A stretch of 46,243 bases of DNA, taken from NCBI GenBank assembly GCA_946803715.1, contig CAMPET010000391.1:2341-48583 (forward strand), written 5' to 3'. The position numbers were made by a program, and so were the translations under genes. The notes under the pieces are model-generated. The model was given only the letters and a program-made list of their open reading frames with translations. It made no database searches and was not told the DNA's origin. This DNA comes from Beroe ovata. Its lineage: Eukaryota; Ctenophora; Nuda; Beroida; Beroidae. The first letter of the stretch is position 1. Each line of letters begins with the position of its first letter. Positions 23,667 to 35,000 of this stretch are shown here, one piece after another.

Positions 23667-26024
23667 ATGTACGTTTCAGCGCTAACCTCGTCGAGTACAG
23701 ACATCAAGACCATGGAGAGCATTAAGAAGGAGCCCCTGAACGTCCTGGAGTTTGTTACTCCGGACAACACGACTGAATCTCGGTATACGGGTGTTGTTTA
23801 CCCTCCGTATGACACCGCCTGTTACACCACCATTGCATACCCTACATCCCACCAACCTACTGTCTACACGGGGCCGCCCTTCAACCGATGTGCCCGGCCC
23901 TTGTCTCCCTGCACAATAAGAACCACGTCAACCACTTCCTGTGCGAGTGAGGCCGACCCGGCTGCTGCCCCCACCTCCACCACCTCCCCACTTGCCACCC
24001 CGACACGGTCATCCTGTACCATGTCCCCTACCTCCCGGAATACCAATATTACCATGCCAGCTGATACCAGTCGGAATATTACCATGCCTGCTGACACTAC
24101 CACTCTACATACTTCACCAGAGATGAACGATAAACATGAGCTATCGCCAACGGCAGGTACGAATTGTGGTTGTGTTCTTTATTATTGTGGTTGTGTTCTT
24201 TGTCATTGGGGTTGTGTTCTTTATCATTGGGGTTGTGTTTTCCTCATTGTGACTGTTTGATCCCATTATTTTGATTCTCTGTCCTAATTAGTTGTTATCC
24301 AAGGTGTGGTTCGTGTTGCTGATTGGTAGTTAGGAAGTTGCTATGACAACACAATATATCGTATCTGATTGTTAGGGGGAGTGGTTAAGGGGAAATTCGA
24401 GAATCTTCTTCCTCATTTTTCTCTTCGTTCCGATACTTTTCTCTCTTTTTCTGCAGATTTCAATGTCCTTTGTTGTCTATGCTCCCCCCTAAAAAAGTCT
24501 ACCTCATCGATTTGTCCGTATAGTTTTTGCTGTAATATATTTTGAGACTTACTATGTAGTACCCCAGAGGCCACAAAAACTCGATAATTATTTTTCCGGG
24601 GGTTGGTGTATCTTATACCTGCATAATATGTGTTCGGTATTATACAACAACAAAGTGAGATTCTTACAACAAAATAAGGGAGCGTGTATTTATTATTATC
24701 AAGTGCTACGCATACATAATGTCATGTTTCATTACATGTAGTTTCCATTTAGTCATTACCTAAGATAGCTGGCCCCTTTCATTTGGGGACTCGTAATCCT
24801 GCGAGTGCGTTCTCGAGAAAGAAATTGTTAGTTCTTAGCTCATACAGAAGGAAGTTAGTGGATTGTTTTCAAGAATGAAGGAGAAAATATTACACGGCGA
24901 GTTCTCAGTTCTTCTTTGAAGTCTCCCCATACTTTCTCTACATTTCATCCTCCCCCCAAATTTTGATCCGATCTCTTTGTGTGTCAATATCAATCGTTTT
25001 CCCAATTTCCACATACAGGCCCTGTTTTAAAAGTTCCTCGCCGCGGTTCATACGGAAATATTCAAGGCACGATGGATACCGCCCTAAATATGCATACAAA
25101 TTCGTCAAGTACACGGACCCAAAATAAATAGGAAGTTCCTTCCCAAGTCACTCTTTCTCGTTCGCGGCTCGGATTCTCTTCTTTATTCAATAAAACCGAA
25201 AAGACAATACACTCTTTTTGTCTGGGAAAATATTGTACAGTGCTTGTCTGTGTGTATGCGTATTTCCATGGAGCCGGGCCTTCGCTGAAAACGTCGAACA
25301 ATAACAAAATATTCCGCCCTAATCCGATTCCAGCACGGGTTAAATATATGTGTGTGTGCGTGTGTGTGTGTTCTTTTCAAGCAACACACATAATAGTATT
25401 TACACTGAGATTTTGTATCTTATGATATCTTTGCGGTGTGACAGTAGGTATGATCGTTTTCCCCGGTGTGTGTGTGTGTTTGTTCGTTGTTTGTTTGTGT
25501 GTGTGTTTGTTTGTTGTTTGTTTGTTTGTGTGTGTGTTCGTTTGTTTGTGTGTGTGCACTGTGCGTGTCTGTGTCTGTGTGTGTTTGTGTGAGAGGCTAT
25601 GGCTGGCACTACACTCTCTGATATAGTATGTAACTCAAACACCCAGCTATATTTTCCCTGCACATTGATTCTTGTTTGGATGATCAATGATACGATTAGG
25701 GTGGAAGATAATTGGATATAAAGCGATTATATTCGCTTGGTTAGTTCGGTGTATCTCTCTCTCCCAACACAAACTAGGAAGAGAAATTTCGGCTGTCGAT
25801 ATATAATCTCAGACATTGCACCTCGGCGAATCAGGGTATGCTGATTGCTCAATTCCCACCGACCCGATTGGCAATTGATAGAGACCGAGTACGCATAATG
25901 AATAATTCCTGCGTGAACACCTTCCAAAGACCAATCCTCTGTGTTTCTTTCCCAAGGTTAACCATCCTGACACCTCGTTATTTGACGATCTCCTCTCATT
26001 AGACCACACACACACACACACACN

Positions 26025-26075
<51 letters not shown>

Positions 26076-29000
26076 GCACGCACACACAAATTCCCATCGG
26101 CAGCACTGATATCACCAAAAACTGTGTGTGGTGACTAATTCTAGTCATCATGTAATTATCATTAATCCTGACCCCATATCTCCTGCAATTTTACGGACCG
26201 TATTTATTGTCAACTCAAATATCTCTCCAACCTAATGTCTAGCATATCAAGGCACTATCGAGTATAGACATAGGAATACGATTGGACTTTGATATGGCTC
26301 AATGAACGACGCCCCCAAATTTCACATCTTGGTCACGCCTCATGGGAATTTGGTGGTTCATAGTTTGATATCTGTGCCCAGCTGCCCCTTCTTTCAACGT
26401 CCACGTGCCCAATGGGATTGAGAAATATCTCAGATCGGAAGATATGTACGACACTGATATCAACGTTAACCAATACCATAATCTATCGAAATCTGCTGCA
26501 GCACTCCTCAATTCTTGGCAAGCCCATGAAAACAATGTACTTCCATCCCACTTGTACAGTCGTCTGTTGACTGTTATATAGACTGTGTATAGGTTAGAAA
26601 CCCTGTACTTACTTTAGTCTTATGATAGTTAAACATGTTTTAGAGCACATATATCTTGTTTAACTCCCCCTTTGCGAAGAGGAAGAAAGAGAGACTGAAA
26701 GAGAGCTGAAGAGACAGATTCATACTCGAATAGTCTTCTTCCTGCTGTAGCTGAGCTGCCCATTGCTCCTTCATAAAGTGTATGATATAGAAGCGGGAAG
26801 TATGTTTTAACACGGATTTATATGTGTTGTATACTATGATACCGTATATATAAGATATTGTACTTCTACTAACGGAGAAAAGTAAACTTCCGAAGTGACT
26901 TCCATCATAGACACAATACCTATCTTGCATTTGTAGGGGTTGGAGCTCATACTTGACCCTAGATTTAGCCCAGATTCCGGATCTCTTGACATCACCCTCA
27001 TTCAACTCCCCTGTGCCATGATAAACTCTCAAAATTGTGACAAGGATAACTTTTGGATATTCTAAGATTGAGAGAGGTTCAGTTAAACTGGTTCAGGGGT
27101 AGTAGTGCGAATTTTTTTAACATACCTTCCCTATTGGGTGTGGTTGTGGATTTCAAGAGAGAGAGAGAGAGAGGGAATAGGTATCTGAACTTCTTCTATA
27201 TCCGTCTTGTGTGTGCATATCAGAGGCTAAAAATAGATCTGGAAAAAATGGCATGATCCATTCCTAAATCATCTGTTATCTCATATTTTGAACCCAAGAC
27301 GTAGATTGTTCACGGGATCCCAATGTGATTTTATGTACCACTGGAGACATTTAGGGCCTCTCTTCCCCCCCTAAAACTACCTTCTCTCCCATTGTAGCGG
27401 AAAATCAATTCATCATTTAAATGCCTACTCGCTTACTTTACATAATGAAGTGTATTTCATGCATAATTCAGCCTGTCCCCCATTACTCATGGATAACAAG
27501 AGAGGGGGATGTGGGGTGTGAAGTAGAGCGTTTATCAGCGGGGGAGGGAAACTAGGGAGTTTGGGGGATAAATTAGGGGGAGTAGGAGTTTGGGGATGAA
27601 TTAGGGGGAGTAGGAGTTGGGGGATAAATTAGGGGGATTAGGAGTTTGGGTAGGAATAAGGGGGAAGGGGCTAGGTTGAATCAGGAGAGGGGAATGGGGC
27701 TGTTGGATGGGACAGTGGAGATGGGATTAGGGAGTGAGGCAAGGGGGAGTGAGGGAAGGATTTCCTTCTGATCTGAGCTCTATGTGCTCCGAAATCACGG
27801 CATGTTAATAGCTCCGAATCTCTCCCCTATTCTCGTTGACAAAAACTATTCTCACCTCTCTCTCTCCCCCTTCTCTTTCTCAAATTTACCCACATTTGTC
27901 CATGGATCCACACTCACTCCAGTATTTGAATATTGATATTTCCACCTACTCTCTCTCTCTGACAGCGTTGAACAATGTGATAAANGGAAGGGGCTAGGTT
28001 GAATTAGGAGAGGGGAATGGGGCTGTTGGATGGGGCAGTGGAGATGGGATTAGGGAGTGAGGCAAGGGGGAGTTAGGGGGCAAGGGGGAGTGAGGGAAGG
28101 AAATGATTCCCTTCTGATCTGAGCTCTATGATAAGTCCCACCACACTCTGTCCTCAGAAATCACGTCATGTTAATAACTCCGAATCTTTCCCCTAACAAA
28201 AACTATTCTCACCTCTCTCTCTCCCCCTTCTCCTTCTCAAATTTACCCACATTTTGTCCATGGATCCACACTCACTCCAGTATTTGAATATTGAAATTTC
28301 CACCTACTCTCTCTCTCTCTGACAGCGTTGAACAATGTGATAAATGTGTGTTCCAAGTGAAATTCCCCCTCTTTTTATCCCCCAATCGCTTTTCACCCCA
28401 TCTCTCAAAATGTCGGCCATTTTGCATATCATTAGATTCAGGAGTTACCAGACATTGAGGCGAGTAATTCTCCTGCATAATTCAGACGTGGGATTGTTCA
28501 TTCGCGCGTGCCGAACTGAAACCAGCCAATCAGACCGGGGCAAATCGAACACGTGGGCAATTTGGACCAATCACAGCCTCATGTGAAATTCAAAGGTTAC
28601 GGGGATGTTAATTCCATTTTGGAATTATTTGAAGGGGGAATGATAGACACGGTAAGTTTGAACTGTAAGCGAGGGAATTCAATGGAAGAGAAGACGCATT
28701 TCTATTCCTTTGGAACGAGTCTATGCAAGCTATTAGGTTTATAATTCACCATTGCCGATAGGTATTTCTAATCAAGTTCATGGCTGATTGAGCGTGTTTC
28801 ACTGACATTTCACTAGTAATCCACCATTTCATTACAATAACAATCATGATTCATCATATTCTACTAGACATTTGAACCCTCTCTCTCCCAACCCCCATCT
28901 CGCTTTATTCTCACCGGACCTGAACCTTGGACACCTTGTCACCATTGGAAACCAGGAACAATAGAAACCGTGTCTATAGCAACAACTCACCAATGAGCCA

Positions 29001-32000
29001 TATATCACTTGACCATGATAATACCCAGCTGGTCTAAACTAGAACAATGTTTGTCTTGTTAAAAACTGTTTATTTAGCTTTCGAAACAGCTTTTCCACTT
29101 CATTGGTCATGAGATTGACGGGTACGGTTCCCATGATTAATCGAATCAAGCCCCACGGTACTTCTTGCCCTCGAACTCCCAGTTGCACAGGAACGTGTAC
29201 AAAGTTCATTTTGTCCACCAATCAAACTCCGAAAAGTGTGGAAGATGTAAGATTGGGGGCCCTCGTGCTGTGCATTCCATTCAGGATGTGTCACTGAAAC
29301 CGGTCAAAATTGGGGCAGATGTGGGGTTCTGCCAGCCCCCAGGGTTGTCAAAGTATACCTGATTGTCCGGTAGTGCGGTGCTGTATTACTTCCGCTCCTT
29401 CGCAAAGTTATTATCATACATACCATATGTGTCTTATGTGTGTGTGTGTGTGTGTCCGATGTGTGTGTATGTGTGTGGTATGAAAGTCCGATCAGCCCTG
29501 TCATAAGTCTACCCTGCGGTCCCCCGGCTATACCTTGTCGTAACTACATTATGTTACAGTCTTATGTGTGTGTATACCATGGTAACCAGCCAATGGCAGA
29601 GCTCTATAAGTGTCACGTGCTATAGTCATCATCCAATCAGGTGCATGTATTGGGTGGTGCAATACTACTGTTCTGTATTATATGACCTACAGTCGTTAGT
29701 TTAGGTACTTTACACCAACACAATACCAACCCTCAAGCTGGTAAATGTGTTTTTACAAAAACATCCTAGAAATAATACTGCACTTCATGCATGTTTACTT
29801 AACCAAGCTTATTTACACAATGTCTCTGGCTAGACGGTCTATGATACACCCCCCCCCTTTGATTCAAGTTCATCCTTTGATATTTTATCCTTGGATAAGG
29901 AATGTTTCCAAGAATAGATGCATCACGTCACGCTTAGACAGACAGTCGCCCTAGTGACGTCACGTTACCATAGTGTTGTCATACATATTGGAGTCGATCG
30001 TCTTGGAAAATTCAAACTGAGGAAAGGGTGTTGTTTCAGAGGATGAAGCGTGATGCAATATGAAAATATTCGGTGATGCAATGTTGATATTGAGTGTATG
30101 TGATGTATTTGTTTGTGTGAGTGTGTGGGATGCAATTGTTGGTGATGTCTGTACCATAACGTGTGATGACATCATCTTGATTCCATCTTGTGTCCACAGG
30201 AAAAACTGTTTCGTGGTACTCATGGGTCGACAACAAGAAAGTTCAGAAGAAGGGAGAAATTGTGAAAAAAGGTAAGGATCTCATTACGAATTTCGCGATT
30301 AAGCCCGCTTCAAAATCTTCTTCTCTGGATTTATTCTCCTTGTCTGCCCATGCTGTACAGATCTCGTTTGTTATTATGAGGGCAACATCTCGATTCAGGC
30401 ACCACTATTTCTTGCTGGCAATAATCAAGACACGTAACAGGTCATACTTACCATCGCATAAACATGCTAAACAGTCCACCTGGTTTTATTGCCATCAAAA
30501 TATGATTCTGGACCAAAATCCGGTCCCTTTCTGTCTAAATTTCCCTCAAAACAACTGAGTGTCTTTCCGTTTTGGTGCCATATGTCTCCAAACTAAGATT
30601 TTGAGTCACGTGATGAGTCAAAATGTGCCATTCAGTCGTGCGACTATCACTATGACTATGTCTGTGTGTGTGCTGCTGTGTGTGTTTGTGTCTGTGTTTG
30701 TATGTTTGTGTGTCTGTGACACCTGCAGGAGGTGTCAAGAAGTGTTATGCAACCTAAAACCACGCTCCGTGAAGTGATAATTTTGCACCCCAAATCCCAC
30801 GACACATAGTTTAGCCACTGATTAGCGAATGATCGTGATTTTGTCACACCCGATGATAACCAATTCGAGGTTTCAGAATTATTAGAGCTTACATTAAAAC
30901 AAATAGACGAAAAGATTTCACGAGTTCTCGATTTGAAAAAAGAACCTCTAAGTTTTTTGGCAACAATCCTCGACTCAAGTTACCTTTCCGGAGATCGGGA
31001 ACAGCTAGGAATTTAACGTGTCATTGAGTGCCATTTGTGGTGCTAAAGTTTGGTCTCAGGCTGGCAAATTTGCGCCACGTACACCGATATAACTGTTTCC
31101 ATGTGGCAGAAAATCAGGATTGTTACTATTGAACAGACACTTGGTGTAATGGGATAACTGGAACAGTTACAGTGAAGTGGAGTGACGTGAGACTGGGGGG
31201 GAGGGGGTTGTTGATGGTGTTTCGATTCCCAAAAGAAGGAATTGTATGGCAGAAAGTTTCACCTTTTTCAAAACTTCCTAACGTCGTTGCTTCCGAAGTT
31301 GCTCCAGCATAAAGTTAGATTCCGAAGGAGCGTTTAAACCAATTTTCAGCCAAAACTTACTCCGTAATCAGCTACACGCTTATTGCTTGTCTAAAGCTAA
31401 TTCGGCCTACTTATAGCCGTCCTAATTGCTCCTTCATAAAGTTCTTGACTGATCCAAGATAAACATGCTATTTAGACTGCCTACTTTAATTGATCGAAGC
31501 TTGGTGAATATTATGCATGGTTGAATTCAGCGAAAGTAACGGTTTTTCGAGTACCTTGCTATCACAATTTCAGAACGGAATCCTTACTTACTCTACGCTG
31601 GATCAACAACCTGAAACCTGATTCCGACAGCATATCAAAACCCGATAACCTTACTTGATCACCTTCCCTGAAGGAACAAAACCGCTCTCCCTTATGATTC
31701 ATGATGGAATGTCTCTAGGAATTATGCACGTGCAGTAACATGAAACTGTAAACACGGCAATTCCTGCAATGGTTCCCATTTTCTGAGCGTTTATCGAAAA
31801 TATCTAACACGTTCGCAAAAATAATAAGATTCATTTTTAATGAAAATTTAAAAACTCTCTGTGTCCGCCAAGTTTGGTACTGTGAATTGAAATCAATATA
31901 GATTATGATCACACACACACATACATACACTTACAGACGATAATAATTAAAACACCTACTCATCCCTTATCTCTAACACTCCCCCTCGGATTAATCTTTC

Positions 32001-35000
32001 CTCGCTTCTGATTGGTCGATTACAAATCCGCGTGCTCTGATTGGCTGCGAGCGAAATCATGTGACTTTGTCTGTGTGTGCTGGGCCTACATAAGCTGTTA
32101 TTTTCACGGTTTCTCAAATACTTAAATAATAATATAATTAGTTGGGAAATGAATTGTTATGAATTATCAGACACCCGGCCCACCTCCCCCGACGGGAAAT
32201 GAGATAAGTAGAGCACACGTGACCAGAACACATGCGGTGTTGTCATGGTTACGTGTGGTTGTCATGTGTTAGGACATTAACCTAGACTTTGATAAGGGCA
32301 GCGATGGTCGGAATTCGCTTTTATATTGTCTGTTTTGGAACTTTTAAACCCTGTGAACTTATCGACCATCCAGTAGACTATAAGTATTCAGTAATGACTT
32401 CTCGTGAACTGGTTTAAAATTTGAGCAATGAGCTCGACTCGATTGAAATCCATTCCATGATCTTGACATCGATTCCTCGGAAATGATAGGAGGATGTTAC
32501 AGTGATAAATTATCAAAAAAAAGATTATTAAAGTAGCTCAATTGTCAATCAGCAATCTGTAAGGATGTTGACTTCTCGATCTTAACTTCACAAACCTGAG
32601 TTGTAACACCTCAACCCATCTCTTGCAATTTGAATCTGATGAAATCTTCGGCTTTGGAGAAATCCCCCCTCCACCTGTTTTGCACCAACAGGTTCCACGA
32701 CACCATACATACATTAGCTCGGCATCTATGACACTATCTGTACTTTAATATAGTACAAATATTATATACTTTACAGATTTATCGCCCCTGCATAACTCGA
32801 CTAAAGATGTGTTTTTAATCGAATCACAAAACACACATTTTCGCGCTGCATCTCGTCCTTGTGGTACCATGTCTATTTTACACCTTTACATAAACTCTCT
32901 TTGGAAATCGTCAAAAAGCACGGAAAAATTTAGACTTGCATTACTTGCATTGCTTTTTTTTCAAAAAAATAACTCTGGATAATGTAACATTTTACCACTT
33001 TTAGTGTCACTGAGGTAACTTGATGAAATTTTTGAGTACCCTAGTGCCACCAAGCGTTACCATGACAACAACGCTTTACTCAAAACACCATTAGTGACAA
33101 ACGTCACAAGGTTTAGGTCCCACGATTAATCGGTTTAGATCTAATTATCTGGCACATCATATGTTTTACTATTACTATTAGTAACGGTAAACAACTGTAC
33201 CAAGAGTAATGATAAGCCAATGATGAGCTTGAGGAATTTCTGCTACCTCGTCTACTTGCACTATAGCGAGAATAATTGTGGGTCTGTCGGGATGTCTGCC
33301 CAAATACCCAACAACCAAGGACTCAGCCGATTTTTGTTCAATTTTTAGATGATCTCAATCAGCAATGGTTATAGTTTTGTCCACGCAGTCATTTCAATTC
33401 TCATCATTTCAGCTGCAGAAGACGACTCCCGACGTGAGATTGGAAAGAAGGAAAAACGAGTGAGGACAATCTTCTCCATTTCCCAACTGTTCAGGTTAGA
33501 ATAAACTATTCCTTATATGGGCATTGCTGGTCACGTGATCTCCATGTATGGGCATTGCTAGTCACGTGATATCGCTGTGTCTTTACACTTATACAGTTAG
33601 TGTATGGTATAGCTCTCTACACATAGTTTTTTCTCTCTTTTCGGCTTTTGTCCGAGAGAAAAGCTAGCGGGAAGACTTTCAACTACGCCCTTGATAATGC
33701 GTCGTGTAAATATAGATGTGTCAAATCTAGAGTACTTCCAAACATTATATAAAGTCGCAAGCAAATTGAAAGAGAGGGGTGGAGGTTGAATCATAAAGTT
33801 AAATTCAAGATATGCACGTGCTCAGTACGCATAACCCAGTATATGAGCCAATTTCGTGTGAATCAATCTAGCCAATAGCCATGTTCTCTCATTTGCGCAT
33901 ATATTCCATGATACCATGAAGTTTTTCCATGAAATTAATAGCCGCTCATAATAGTCTACCTATCCCAGGTTAGAGCGACGGTTCAACGCCCAGAAATACC
34001 TCAGTGCATCAGAACGAGCCCGCCTTGCCTACTCTCTCCAACTCACTGAAACACAGGTAACCATAGCAACTGCATGAAATAATAACTTCGTAGTAGGATG
34101 AATAACTTTGCAGAGCGCGAAATGTTGGGTGGTTTTCGTAAGCAGGTGTGTGTGTGTGCCTGTTTTATGAACATCTTACCAGTTTGTCTGGGACACAAAA
34201 CAGGAGACATCAGAGGGTAGCGACGCGCGCGCGCCGGACAATACGAATTATACGCTGACGCGCCTCTGATTAGAGTGGGACATTCAATAGTAGCTCGAGA
34301 GAAGGGAGGAGTAAATTAGCACGAGACCTTGGAATAAACGTGAATTAGTCTGTCGATCACACTCCCAGCATGTATCCCCTGCTTTACTCTGGTTCTTCCT
34401 GTGCCAATGCAGGCTCCAAATAAACAAGGCCTCGCTGAACTATGGACTAAATAGCTATTTGTACGAGCACGGCAATTTACTACCATCTTCAAATTAGCAC
34501 GTTCATCTATAATCCGGTATAAGCAGTATTTACCGCTACTGCAGCTGTCCGAGGTCTATTGTTAATTTCTACGACTTCTGCTCGATATCCCCGATATAGT
34601 AACGCAAGATGAGACAAATATTGTGTGTGTGTGTGTGTGTTTGTGTGTGTGGGTGTGGGTGTGTGTTTGCATGTCAGTGTAGAAACTCCTACGACACGAA
34701 CTCTTACTTATAGCGATGTTCACTCAGCTAAAATCAATGATGAAATCATAATTCTATCAGCTCGCCTCTATACGTCAATAATCATTGCATTATCGGTAAA
34801 ATTGTCGACAATTTTTCACCATTCCAGCATATATATTATGAATTTCATATTTAACAGCTCAATTTATAAAGTTATAGGCTAATGAAATGCCAATCACTTT
34901 TTTCTGCATGTATATATTCTGAACATAAATTCAGAGGCTTCAAGTTCAAGTACCTGAACTCCCGGATTTAAATTCATGACGAAATAAGTTGTGCGAGTCT

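Larger units (their letters stand above)
24157..30199 (+). other. intron 1 of the homeobox gene
   Basis: The donor is CGGCAG|GTACGA and the acceptor TGTGTCCACAG. The ~6 kb holds microsatellites, a minisatellite and a ~0.33 kb tandem duplication, listed separately. A GTTGCTATGACAAC X-box-like site lies at 24337. I saw no exon here with convincing coding content; an alternative first exon cannot be excluded. Confidence 0.75.
30272..33412 (+). other. intron 2 of the homeobox gene
   Basis: The ~3.1 kb intron contains a TG tract, two X-box-like sites (32239, 33056), a CACGTG at ~32216 and a pair of CCAAT boxes at ~32011-32045. No internal exon is supported. Confidence 0.75.

Noticed and set aside
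24157-24260. Read-through of homeobox exon 1 into [12 protein letters not shown]-type repeats
   Set aside because: This lies beyond the splice donor GCAG|GTACGA. It encodes a short tandem TGTGTTCTTTATCATTGGGG repeat, and the phase agreement of exon 2 shows that the donor is used.
25377-25687. Several open frames on both strands around TG tracts
   Set aside because: They are dinucleotide and GTTT repeat translations (Cys/Val or Thr/His strings). The same applies to the frames at 13681-14025, 21983-22366 and 25809-26087.
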